A stretch of DNA of 64,000 bases. It comes from Chiridota heheva (taxonomy: Eukaryota > Echinodermata > Holothuroidea > Apodida > Chiridotidae). The stretch covers positions 23,501-87,500 of the forward strand of contig JAIGNY010004119.1 of assembly GCA_020152595.1 (NCBI GenBank), in the 5' to 3' direction. Position 1 is the first letter of the stretch. Each line of letters begins with the position of its first letter. The notes beneath the pieces were generated by a model, which saw only the letters and a program-made list of their open reading frames with translations, searched no databases and was not told the DNA's origin. The position numbers were made by a program, and so were the translations under genes. This document shows, piece by piece, positions 24,752 to 35,828 of the stretch.

Positions 24752-25455
24752 ATGGGAGCAGTAGAATATGACCAAGGCATGGGAGCAGTACAATATGACC
24801 CAGGCATGGGAGCAGTAGAATATGACCAAGGCATGGGAGCAGTACAACATGACCAAGGCATGGGAGCAGTACAATATGACCAAGGCATGGGAGCAGTACA
24901 ATATGACCACGGCATAGGAGCAGTAGAATATGACCAAGGCATGGGAGCAGTAGAATATGACCAAGACATGGGGGCAGTAGAATATGACCACGGCATGGGA
25001 GCAGTAGAATATGACCAAGGCATGGTAGCAGTAAAATATGACCAAGGCATGGGAGCAGTAGAATATGACCAAGGCATGGGAGCACTAGAATATGACCAAG
25101 GCATGGGAGCAGTACAATATGACCACGGCATGGGAGCAGTACAATATGACCAAGTCATGGGAGCAGTACAATATGACCAAGGCATGGGAGCAGTAGAATA
25201 TGACCAAGGCATGGGAGCAGTACAATATGACCACGGCATGGGAGCAGTACAATATGACCAAGTCATGGGAGCAGTAGAATATGACCAGGGCATGGAAGCA
25301 GTAGAATATGACCACGGCATGGGAGCAGTAGAATATGACCACGGCATGGGAGCAGTAGAATATGACCAGGGCATGGGAGCAGTAGAATACGACCAAGGCA
25401 TGGGAGCAGTAGAATATGACCAAGGCATGGGTGCAGTAGAATATGACCACGGCAT
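24752..25455 (+). repeat. 27 bp minisatellite, 26 copies
   Basis: Unit atgggagcagtagaatatga + ccaaggc. Because 27 is a multiple of three and the unit lacks stops in most frames, long open frames exist on both strands (plus strand: MGAVEYDQG repeated). Unit changes (gtagaa/gtacaa, ccaa/ccac, ggc/gtc) are mostly amino-acid-changing in the plus frame, so I do not call a gene. A four-unit block ending accaagtcatg occurs twice (about 25116-25157 and 25223-25265). Confidence 0.93.
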
Positions 25456-25717
25456 TTTGAATCTCCACCATTAATGCAATCAAAATTATGCAGGAGAAAA
25501 CAATCTAATCGTTTTCAGGGACTAAAATTTAGGACAGATTTTAAAAGAAGTGCATTAAAGATTTTGAGCTGTACTCTCGTTCATCACGCTTTACATTCAT
25601 TCAAAAATTTAAGTCGGAAAGTACATGTGCTACTGACGTGATTTAAAGACTACTCACATCAGAACTTACAGCTCTTTCTAATGAATATAAAATCTCTAAG
25701 TGTCCATATACCTTTGA

Positions 25718-26272
25718 AAGGATTACTTTAGTGGTCAGGCATGTTCATCTTATATGAAAGAGGACTTTAAGAGAAACAGATTGGTGAAGAAAGCATTCAA
25801 AGTTCTTATTCTGTTAAGGAGATATTCAGGTTTAAAGCCAAGTTTAAAGTCTTCTCTATGTAGAAATGACTGGTGTAGTAAGTCTACTATGGAAGGTGGC
25901 ATTCTCATCCTCACATTTCTAATGTATTTTTCCGAAAAATTATTAAACTTTTTTACTATTTGAATTATTTTACCTCATCTTTCTTTTAGGTGGTGAATTA
26001 TAATTACATTCAAGATTCAATTATATTTTATTTTAATACTTTTCTGATATATCCAATGGGTTTGAAGCCACAAAATCACAAAACAAAATATGATAGCATA
26101 CATAAAGACTTTATGGAATTTGAGGTTGTGGTGAGTGGTTTTTACACAAATGATACTTAAAATTTAAACTTAAATATCTCTTTAATGGAATAAGATTTTG
26201 GAATGCTTTCTTCACCATTTTGTTTCTTTTGAAGTCCTCTTTTATATAAGATGACCCCTGAACTAATCCTTT
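25718..26272. mobile_element. Family B foldback/MITE copy (B3)
   Basis: The left arm has aggattactttagtggtca, cttatatgaaagaggact and tggtgaagaaagcattc; the right arm is its inverse, ending ctgaactaatcct then TTAA. The left edge follows a family A 3' end (gtgtccatatacct), and the right edge is followed by ggtctata, the family A start, so B3 sits at a family A boundary. Confidence 0.68.
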
Positions 26273-26329
26273 AAGGTCTATATAGTTTGTTTTCTCTCTC
26301 ATCATTTTACTTCCCATTGAAAGCATATA

Positions 26330-26985
26330 AAAATCTGACTAGAACTAGAATTTTAGCACTCTGCAGAGTGCATACCTCCACCTCTGTTCATCCCTTACCG
26401 CATTACAATCTATCTCAGAAACTCTCGACCCTTTATAACCCCAAACAATCTCCTTCTCACTATTGATCTGTATTGCCATTTACATTCTAAACATAAGCTT
26501 GAGGATTATCACTTGTGATCATTGTTTTTAGTTTAATTCAGGCTAATCATTCATTGTTTGAGCTCTATTCAGGGTAGATTCCTATTCCATCATTTTCATT
26601 TATGGCAGAAGCCAACTGTTTTGATTTCTTTGATACCAGAGACCACTTCACTTGATTTTCTTTTGAGTCCAGAAAATTTATTGTATAGCTGTTCTTTCAT
26701 GACATGAGCTCATTGTTCAGCACATTCTATTGGAAAGTTTCGACTAAGTCTTGATAAATCTTGCTCTAAAATATCCCCACCCCTCCATTTCTACTCTCCC
26801 CTTGTTCCAATAAGTCCCAAATTGTAATCACTTTTCCTTAAGCAGTTACACAACTACACACCAAATTGGATCCAAATCCAGTCATCAGTTCTTGAGATAT
26901 CTTGATGACAAACAAACACACAACAGACAGACAAACAAACAAACAGAAAACATAACCTCCGTCCAACGGAGGTAATTATAAAAGC
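26330..26985 (-). mobile_element. Dispersed DNA-element-like repeat with CCTCCG hairpin end
   Basis: Its minus-strand start has ttacctccgttggacggagg, a short hairpin, then a run of tttgtttgtttgtctgtc, then atatctcaagaactgatgac and ggatttggatccaatttggt. This combination is widespread in marine invertebrate genomes. The other end has gcatacctcc, a possible inverted partner. No coding potential. Confidence 0.55.
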
Positions 26986-26989
26986 CAAT

Positions 26990-27410
26990 TTAGCTTTTGA
27001 GCTATGGTTGATCAAACTATGTGAAAAATTTGTGATGCACGACTGGGAAGGCATGTGAAAATCTGTGCAATTCTTTATATCTAATTCTTTGATATAATTA
27101 TTTGAAAATAACGAATGCCTTTCACTTAGAATTTGATGGGGGTATGGAAAAGATCGATAGCCATTTTGCCACAAGTAATTGAGGTAGATAATTAAAAAAC
27201 AATTACGAATTTACATAAAAAGTCTGCCAAATCATACATCACAAACTTACAAAATGAATTGCAATATGACCACCCAAAATTTTAAAAATCTGTAAAAGTT
27301 GGTTATTGGTTAAGTATGAGATAAAATTAAGAACTGTCAATTTTTAACTGATTTTGACCAATTTTCATGGTTTTGATGTTTTTAACCATTTAGGCTTATG
27401 TTGCCACTAC
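26990..27410 (+). repeat. Family A copy, 5' end missing or diverged
   Basis: Contains agcttttgagctatggttga, then a gggggtatgg block, tcatacatcacaaacttac and an end resembling gttgccactacctatctata. It shows that the gagctatggttgatc segment, expanded elsewhere, is single-copy here. Confidence 0.55.
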
Positions 27411-27627
27411 CTATCTATATAATATTTGTGGGTGTGGATTATCACCAAACCAGCAATAAACTGTAATCACTCACTTCCAGAACTTCACTGAGAAAGGTAT
27501 ATATTGCAAGACGCAAAAAAACTATGCTAAAATTGACATTTATTACATGTTTCTGAACGGAGATCTAAATTAAACAAATTTTCATGCGGACCCTCGGCTT
27601 TAATGCAATAGAATACCCACTTTACCT

Positions 27628-27773
27628 CCCGGGGAGGGTAGGAGGAGGGGGGGGGGCCACTTCCATATGTGAGGTATATGTGCCGCCCGAGCAGGTCCTT
27701 TTTTTGCGCCATTTTCGTAGTGCGGGTGTCTTTTTTTACTAAAAACAAAAATAATAAAAACATTATTATTATT

Positions 27774-27824
<51 letters not shown>

Positions 27825-28160
27825 TATAGTAAAAAACATTGTCTTTTTTTTATTATTTTCGTAGTGCAGGTCCCAAAAAATGAGGCTTTTCTATGTTAAT
27901 TTTGTACTGCTGGTCCATTTTTACAATATTTTCGTTGAATACTCATACTGCAGGTATCAAAATTGACTTCTTTTAAACTGCGGGTATCAAAATTTTATAA
28001 TTTTATACTGCAGTTACCAAACAATCTGTCACACTGTGGGTATGTTTTTCGGTTGGTGGGCTGCACACCCCTATTAGTATGAAATGCTACCCCCACCCAT
28101 ACTAGTGGGCTGCACACCCCTACCCCTATTAGATTGAAATGCCACCCCCAACTCCCTGGG
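27628..28160. mobile_element. Non-autonomous DNA element, probably hAT-like
   Basis: The ends CCCGGGGAGGGTAGG and the reverse complement of aactccctggg are similar, and ctttacct (left) versus atttacct (right) flank them, 7 of 8 bases identical. The interior is G-rich near the left end, has a TA microsatellite at about 27775-27822 and repeated tactgcaggtatcaaaatt phrases. No transposase is visible. Confidence 0.45.
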
Positions 28161-29792
28161 ATTTACCTACCAATGATCCCAACATTTTAAAATTCAAGGG
28201 ACAGAAACTAAAAAAATATGCAAATATTGCTAAAACAAAAGGAACAATAACCTGCTTGTATACCTGATATACAGTATAAAAATTGTCTAACGAGAAAAGA
28301 AAATCACTCTATCTGTATGAAATTGCCTAAAAACTTGACTGCACTGTTTTATATATAGAAATATCAATAGCCCAACTTCCAGCTAACTTCTTAGCTACAT
28401 ACTGGAATATATTTTAAAATTTTGATTGAAAACTAAAAAAACCTTTTTTAAACAAAATAAAAATACGATCTTGTACAAAATGTTCATTGACATAAGCCCA
28501 CCCTGTAAGTTTTCAAATTGAGATGCAAAATTCTTACTATCCATCTTCCCCATTCTCCAAACCATACTTTAATACAAAACAATGGACCTACCTGCACTCC
28601 ATTTAAAATTACAGTCCCGGTAAATATTTAATGTTCATTTGCTTCATTTGAGAAAAACAAACAAACACAAAAACAAGTTGAAGCGTCTTAAATATAAACT
28701 CTCCACAAATACAGAGGCACTTATTCCAAGCATGAAGGAAACACACTCAGGTCTTCCATTTTAAAACTCAACCTATCAATTTCCTCCTAAAACCAAAATA
28801 TACAGTGCGTTGTTCACTCAAAACAAAATATTAGAGCTAGAATAACTTGTTCACGTCTATAACCAGAGAGAAAATCTCCCCAAGACACAAAAAATGACCC
28901 CAAGACATTATTTCCTTTATTTCCCATTATTTTTTCCCTTATTTCCCATTATTTTTCCCTTATTTCCCATTACCAAAACAGTCAAGTTTCAACAGACAAT
29001 CTGTCACACAAGAATTCTCAGCCAATCAAACAACTCGAAGATTCCAAGTTAAAAAAGTAATCATTCCTCAATTTTACCAAGTGAACAACCAGAGCAATGC
29101 CTCCCGAGCCATCCTTCCTGAACTATGTTCATGGAAAGCATCGTTTGACGTCAAAGAATGGACAATCCTTGACCTCACGGCTCACCCCCATCAACGAAAT
29201 AAATTTGCGGACGGGCGACAATTAGATTTAAACCCTAGTAATCAATTTATAGATGCTAATGGCGTAATCATAACAAGAAGATGAACTGAAATTTGTAATG
29301 TATACATATTAAACTGTGGCTTGGTTGAGTGTGAGATCAAATTAAAAATTGTCAATTTAATTCTAAACTTAGAAAAATTATTAATAAATGAGTTAGCATG
29401 AAGATATTATTGACAGCATATTATTCTTTCATATTATGATGTAACTCTAGAAACTTGGGTCACATCCAATAATTCACTCAATATTGTTTGATATGTTGCA
29501 AATTTTACAAATGAGACGATAACCAAGTAAGGAATCCTTGCGACTTAAAGTGATGGACTTCCAAGCAAAAGAAAAGTAAACTTAGATTCAGCTCTTGATG
29601 TATTCTTTGAATAGGAAGTTTGCCAAACAATTTAACTGAAAATAGCCACAAGATTTGTGGTTAAAAATGATAAGAGTACAATGACAAAGATTTCAGCTTT
29701 TTGTTTGGGCTGACCGCATTTTGACAGTCTGAGCCCAAGAAAATTACAGTTTCTGTTTTTTAATTGAATTTTGTCCAAATTTTGAATGGACA
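28161..29792. other. Intron without recognised gene
   Basis: AT-rich. A short direct repeat of ttatttcccattatttttcc occurs at about 28917-28970. A 67-codon plus-strand open frame at 29081 shows no family resemblance. Confidence 0.45.
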
Positions 29793-29793
29793 T

Positions 29794-30229
29794 TATATAA
29801 TGTTAATGTGTCTAAATAATTGTCCACCAAATTCATTCAGCTGCATGAATGCAGTGGAAAATGATTACCAGCTGCATAAATTCAGTGGAAAATGATTACC
29901 AGCTGCATTAATTTAGTGGAAAATGATTACCAGCTGCATAAATTCAGTGAAAAATGATTACCAGCTGCATGAATTCAGTAGAAAATGATTACCAGCTGCA
30001 TGAATTCAGTGGAAAATGATTACCAGCTACATGAATTCAGTGGAAAATAATTACCAGCTGCATGAATTCAGTGGAAAATGATTACCAGCTGCATGAATTT
30101 AGTGGAAAATGATTCCCAGCGGCATGAATTTAGTGGAAAATGATTAAGAGCCGCATGAATTCAGTGGAAAATAATTACCAGCCGCATGAATTCAGTGGAA
30201 AATGTTTCCTGACACATTAACATTATATA
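29794..30229. repeat. 31 bp minisatellite framed by a short inverted repeat
   Basis: About 12 units of gcatgaattcagtggaaaat + gattaccagct. On the left lies tatataatgttaatgtgtc (29794-29812) and on the right its exact reverse complement (30211-30229). The whole therefore has the form of a terminal-inverted-repeat element with a tandem core. Confidence 0.85.
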
Positions 30230-30230
30230 T

Positions 30231-30683
30231 CAGTGATTCTTAATAGGCGGCCCGCGGGCCAAATCTGACCCGCCAGACAATTCAATCTGGCCTGCGAACA
30301 ATAGTCATTATATAATGCAATACAATGCATTGCATGTAAGATTAATCCGAATGAGATCGGTAAAAATTGCAAAACACTAGTTAATTTTGTTTTTTACCTA
30401 GGCAGATCAGCTCACTAAAACATCGCGGCCTATCAATTAAAATGTTATCTTTAGTTCAGCTATAAATTGGGCTTGCGGCTTGTCAAAGAAAGGTGGAAAA
30501 GAGAACCACCAACATCTGGCGTACATACTTCTAATCATGCACACTCTCAACTTGTTTGTTTTCAGGGATTGTTTTGACAGGTTTTGATTGTCACATGATG
30601 CTGGTTTTGCCACATGATTGGCCCACAGCCTGAATCTCTTGTGAAATGATGGCAATTTGAAAAATTGAATTAAGAACCCTTGT
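30231..30683. mobile_element. hAT-like non-autonomous element
   Basis: Begins CAGTGATTCTTAATAGGCGG and continues cccgcgggccaaatctgacc, a hAT-type terminus seen across animals. The other end, attaagaacccttg, is an imperfect inverse. The flanks ttatatat and ttatattc agree in 6 of 8 bases. The interior keeps a short minus-strand open frame with no domain that I recognise. Confidence 0.6.
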
Positions 30684-30714
30684 TATATTCTAATAAAGTC
30701 ATTTAAGTGAAAAT

Positions 30715-30965
30715 GTAAGTAAACTGACAAGTGACATTATCACAAAAGAAACTAGCTTACCTAAATATCACAATATGAATCAATCTGAAATTTGTAATAA
30801 TCTGACAAGTGACATAACTACAAATTAAATTTGATCAGTGATGTTGTCACAACATAATCTGACAAGTGATAGTCAGAAAATAAATCTGAAAAGTGACATT
30901 GTCACGTAATAATCTGACAATGACAACGCAACAAAATAAATCTGAAAAGTGACATTACTCAAGCG
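30715..30965 (+). repeat. Degenerate repeat with tctgacaagtgacat units
   Basis: The phrase aatctgaaaagtgacatt, or tctgacaagtgacat, recurs about six or seven times with variable spacing of 35-60 bp. Old and diverged. Confidence 0.6.
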
Positions 30966-31039
30966 ACAAGAACAACTCCATGTCAGCATTAGCGTATAAT
31001 GATGAGCAAAATAATACCCACAAAAAAGATAATTAGATA

Positions 31040-31230
31040 CTACACACAAAAAATAAACCAGGCATGTATCCAGGAATTTCCATGGGGGTGGGTTCATTTC
31101 CACAGTAAAATTTCCTTATTTCACATGAATTATAGGGAGGTATACAAGATTTGTGTACCTTGGCGGTCGGTGGGGTAGGGGGTGCAAAGGATGCCTTCGC
31201 ACACACCCTCCCTGTAAAAGTTTGTGTAAA
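31040..31230. other. Possible DNA-element terminus
   Basis: The segment caggcatgtatccaggaatt + tccatgggggtggg resembles ends of hAT-type elements (aggcatgtatccagga, then a G-run), and cttcgcacacaccctccctg follows. No inverse partner was located. Confidence 0.3.
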
Positions 31231-31699
31231 AAAAGTATCATGCACAAAAAACTTTTCCTAAAAATGTCAGCAATCTACAAATTCAAGAAAGTCCATTACG
31301 TTCAAGATTTTAGATATAAATAAAACCTTATGAAATATAATTACAAAAAAGTACTGTGTAAGTTTAACAAAATAAATATTATTGAGAATAGGTTTCAAGT
31401 TATCCGTGGAATTTACTTTCTTGAGGTATGTGATGTATGAATGAGAAGAAGGCGTAAAACCTTAATTTCAATATACTTGATGACACTTGATCTTTCCAAA
31501 TGAACACTTTTCAAAACCTTAACCAAAATGATGTACTGTGAAGCAAACCATTTGCTTGCTTGGCAACTACCAAGTTTTTGAGTTAATTATAAACTAAATT
31601 GACATCTTCCCTAACAACCCCAATTCCAACATCAAAATAAAAATGTTAAAGAACAACAGATAAAGAGTTCATGGTAACCTTAGAAACCAGACAACATAT

Positions 31700-32262
31700 G
31701 TGGAAGTATTCGTTATTCAAATACATGTGTTTTTTACGGCAGGGTATATTCATTTGGAAATCTAACAACTACAGCTTAATAAGGACAAAATTTAAAATAC
31801 TTCAAACAAATGTTATGTCTGTGCTTCTATACGGATCATGCACATGGAGAATGAATGTGGGCGGCAATAAAAAAGTTGATACATTCCAATGAAACTGCCA
31901 AAGCAAAATATCAAAAGTCCGACGACCAACAGTAATTTCAAATAATGACTTGTATAGAAAGACAAACATGGTACCGACAAGCATAACAATTCGTAAGAGA
32001 AGATAGAAAGAAATCGAACATATTTTTTGTAGAGATGCCACCAATAATTCAAGGGTAGCTTTGTCCTGGACACCAGATGGGCGAAGAAAAAAAAGAAGGC
32101 CAAGAACAACTTGGAGGCAAATGGTAGAGAAGGAGAGAGAGATGCTTGGATGGGGGAGCTGGAACCAAGTCAGTGAAGTGGCACAAGACAGGAAGAGATG
32201 GATCTTTGTGCTGTGGGCCTCAATCTCCACATGAGGAGATGGGAGCAATGAGTGAGTGAGTG
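31700..32262 (+). mobile_element. RTE-like LINE, 3' end fragment
   Basis: The plus strand encodes RTKFKILQTNVMSVLLYGS, with CTWRMN, then (after stops) SWTPDGRRKKRRPRTTWRQM and WNQVSEVAQDRKRW. These are the C-terminal blocks of RTE/related ORF2 proteins (VLLYGxxxW, GRRxxGRPxxTWRR, AQDRxxW). Stops interrupt it. It ends in gagtgagtgagtgataaat, the short tandem tail typical of such elements. It is antisense to the host gene, unlike the other LINE copies here. Confidence 0.8.
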
Positions 32263-32325
32263 ATAAATTATTTGACTGAATTAATTAGCATTACAAGTTA
32301 TGCAACTTTTCGTAATAATGTGACT

Positions 32326-33055
32326 TTCCAAATAAAAAGATTTCTGTACATAACAGCAAATTCAGCTTCATATCGCAAACCAATGCCTAGCCTTTACACA
32401 ACCATAATTGTCTTTGCCATATCTAGAAAACTTCATGCACATGAACCTACTAACTTCCCTTACAGAAATTTTAGCTTGCAACACGCTTGAGACAAGCTAA
32501 CAATTTTTAGCTTGCGCAAAGCGTGCTGCAAGCTTGCAGCAAACATGCTACAAGCTTGCAGCAAACATGCTACAAGCTTGCAGCAAACATGCTACAAGCT
32601 TGCAGCAAACATGCTACAAGCTTGCAGCAAACATGCTACAAGCTTGCAGCAAACGTGCTAAAAGCTTGCAGCAAAAGTGCTACAAGCTTGCAGCAAACGT
32701 GCTACAAGCTTGCAGCAAACGTGCTGCGAGCTAGTATTTGTTACGAATACTAGCTTGCGCAAGCTAACATTAGCTTGGACAAGCTAGCATAACATATTTG
32801 TTAGCTTGCACAAGCTTGCACAAGCCTGCAGAAAGTTTTGCTAGCTTGCGCAAGCTTGCAGAAAGTTTTGCTAGCTTGCCCAAGAAAGTTTGTTCCAAAT
32901 ATTAGCTTGCAGCATGCTTGCGCAAGCTAAAAATTATTATTCGTTCCAAATAAAAAGATTTCTGTACATAACAGCAAATTCAGCTTCATATCGCAAACCA
33001 ATGACTTGCGACAAGCCAACAATTTTTAGCTTGCGCAAGCATGCTGCAAGCTAAC
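32326..33055 (+). repeat. 22 bp minisatellite framed by 60 bp perfect direct repeats
   Basis: The array core (about 32527-32730) has unit caagcttgcagcaaacatgc + ta. It decays on the right into irregular agcttgcgcaagct palindromes. The 60 bases at 32326-32385 recur without change at 32944-33003 (start ttccaaataaaaagatttct, end tcgcaaaccaatg), and the sequence after both copies again turns into acaatttttagcttgcgcaa. Confidence 0.9.
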
Positions 33056-33094
33056 ATTTCTTTAAGGGTTTATATGACTCCATTAAATAATTTG

Positions 33095-33415
33095 TGGTGA
33101 CCATACCTTTTTGGGTTCCCTGTAGCAGCTCTGGTGAGGTTTAACATCACCATGGCAACGATGGTGAAAACGTGCAAGAGAGGCTCAATTAGATCAGCAG
33201 AGGACAAAAGAGTGAGAGTAGAGATGGGTAAGATCGTAGAAGGTGTGAGGGGGTCAGCTAGATGTAGTAGTAGTCGATGTGATGTAGGAAAGATAGGATA
33301 GGATTTAGGAGGGTGGGTTTTTGCAGGAGCTCGGTGATGGTACCAGGGTTGAGGGAGGTCCTGTGGGGAGGGGGAGGTCCTGTGGGTGAACAGGGGCAGT
33401 CTATGAGGAAATATT
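33095..33415 (-). mobile_element. LINE 3' end fragment
   Basis: The minus strand reads LNPGTITELLQKPTLLNPIL + SFLHHIDYYYI followed by a stop, parallel to the C-terminus of the copy at 23620-24012 (AEFFQKNPLDKIISFLHH). The 3' part runs to ggtgatgttaaacctcacc. It lies next to the exon at 33441-33583, in the same orientation. Confidence 0.72.
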
Positions 33416-33440
33416 AAGAATGACAATTAGCTATATTCAC

Positions 33441-33583
33441 CTCTTCTTTTGCCTTCTTCTTCTCCTTATTCTTGTCTACTTTCTTGGGAGCAGCTTTTTT
33501 CTGACAAAAAAGTTCTTCCAAGACCCCGTACTCTGGCTTCACTTCTAATGGATTGTCGCTGATATTCCTCCATATACTTTTAG
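33441..33583 (-). CDS. INF2: INF2-like exon: FH2 lasso/linker
   Basis: The exon completes a split Thr codon carried from the FH1 exon and reads TKSIWRNISDN, then an acidic GVLEELFCQKK, then a Lys-rich tail KKVDKNKEKKKAKEE. This corresponds to the INF2 segment with NSMWASL and SIERLF followed by a basic linker. The Trp in SIW is the formin lasso tryptophan that docks on the partner subunit (family knowledge). The acceptor is ttttttag|CT and the donor GAAGAG|GTGAAT. The length is 143 bp: two bases plus 47 codons, ending in phase 0. It is flanked by introns of about 22 kb and 9 kb. Confidence 0.9.
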
Positions 33584-33599
33584 CTAAAAAATCAAAGAC

Positions 33600-35700
33600 A
33601 AAAGTTTCCTCTGTAAATTAATTCCATTTTACAAAATCATTTACATTTATTCACTAAAACTATTGGCATGTATATACATTAATTTTCATATTGTATGCTT
33701 AGAAAAAATTAGGGTAGAAAATCACAAAATAAGTTAAACTCAAATATTGAACAGTTGATAATTCACTAAAACTTCACCCGCATTTAAGCAGACCTGCCAA
33801 CCTCTAGAATCACCAAACTGTATTCTGGAACTACAAAAGTTGTATTTTTGATAAAAAATTGTACTCTTCAAACAAAATGTACAAAACAAAGATTTACTGT
33901 GGCTGAAAAAAAATTACCACTGTACTTTCAGTTTCTCTTATTGTACAAATCTTAATCTGAATCGGTTAAGTCGGCAAAATCAATCCTTCAAGAGGACATA
34001 AACGCCAACCGAGCGTAAAAAAAATATTAGTAAAAAAAAATATAAAAAATTAATAAATAAACAAAATAAATTGTATTCTTGTGCCAAAAAACGTACAATC
34101 GTATCTCAACATTTTCCCGTATTAAATACGGCAAAATCATACTAGTTGGCAGGTCTGTTTATGATATGTAGTACATCCTGCAGCTTTTAGTTAACCTCCC
34201 TTCATTAGGAAAGGGTGGCTGTTGATTGTTCCAAAGTATATGTTTGATCAATGTGAACATTAACAACAAAGATGAATTTCAATGCATATGTAATTGAATG
34301 CCAATCATTTTTTACATACATAAAAAAAAAAAACCCATCCAATTCCAAATCAAGAAGCTTTTATTTAATTCACATGTACAAATGTTTTCCAAATTAATTG
34401 ACCACAAATTACCTTATTCTTTATTTCTACATCTGTATGTTCTACATTTAAAGATAAATGGAGAAACACCCTCTAACAGGGTTTAATACTCCCTATCTTT
34501 TAAATTGCTCTCATCTGAAACTGATCAAAAAAGAGAACCTAGAAAGGTATCGTGTGAATTATCAGCCTCCAAAGCCACACATTCTGCAAATAACACAAAT
34601 CCGCAACTGGAAATAAAAGCTAGAGGCAAAATGCATGTAGCGTTATATCTTCATTTGATAATCAAAAGAAAAGAGTAATACAATCTTAACAAAAATGAAA
34701 TATTGTGTAAAGTATCAATATTTGCAAGCTACAAACTATCTACTGCAGTGATGTCACAAGCATGGGTCAACTTTATAGCACATACCTAAAGGAAGAAAAC
34801 TAAAAAATATATTAAAATTGTGGCCAAAAAAACCCTCACTTCCTTCCATCAATATTGAAAGTAAGATTTCTCCAGGTTTCATGAAGAGCACAGCACATTG
34901 AAAAGGAGACGTGGAGAGAAATTCTATATAAAATTCTTGATCTTTTTGTCCCCACATTATGGTCATAAGCAGGATTTGAGGGGGCACTTGCCCCCCACTT
35001 TTCTCCAAATTTGTATCTTTTGTATTGTGACTTTTTGCACCTTAGCATGATTTCCCCCCCCCCCACCCACTTTTGACTTTGCCTCCCTCACCCACAAATC
35101 CTGCCAAAGTCATTGGTCATGATCATAGAGGTATTTCACATGCGTTTTCAAGCAACGCTAACTTAAAATCGTGGAGAGCAGTTTTTTGCAAATTACTGTT
35201 GTTTGTTCCTATACATTTATCGTGTATTTCAAAATGACATAGCATAAGTGCATTCTTGGTCGTCATTCATACATTATATGAAAGGCAATTTTTAAAAGAA
35301 ATTTCAGCAAATTTATCTCATAAAACACAAACTATTAAACTTCACAACCTTTAGTGATATAAAGTTGCACCTAACTAGAAGTCTTATGAAAAGTACAATA
35401 ATTGTCTTGAAACTCAGGTTTTTTAATATGTTAAAATTTGTTTCACATTGATTGATAAATTTCATCTGACCATGCAAGCAGTGTAAGAAATCAAGCCTAA
35501 TGTAATAACAAATAATGATATAAATATAGTCTAATATTTGCACCACAAGAGTATTTTTGCCACTCACATGTGTGTAGAAATTTCTATTAGTTTATTATGC
35601 ATTCTTACTTCCAATGCAGATTTATGCAAATTTCGTTAGGTAGATAATGGGTATTACACGAGATATATTTTTGGAAATCATGGATTGCCTTGCTGCATGG
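33600..35700. other. Start of the 22 kb intron, mostly unrecognised
   Basis: A possible short inverted-repeat element lies at about 34971-35105: caggatttgagggggcactt at the left and cacccacaaatcctg at the right are inverse, with C- and G-runs between. At about 33790 and 34140, gacctgccaacctctag and agttggcaggtctg are inverse and may mark a ~370 bp MITE. The rest is AT-rich. Confidence 0.4.
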
Positions 35701-35828
35701 GTTTGCTGCATGGGTCAACTTTAGGTCAATTTAAAAGGACCGAGGTGTAGCTGCATGGATGCTGCAGACATTTCAGCATCTTTCTGAAAGCAATTTTAGA
35801 TGACAACAGATTAGATATATTCTACTTT

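Noticed and set aside
24752-25455. CRISPR-like regular array (also 40322-41300)
   Set aside because: The units are contiguous, with no unique spacers, and the window is eukaryotic; these are minisatellites.
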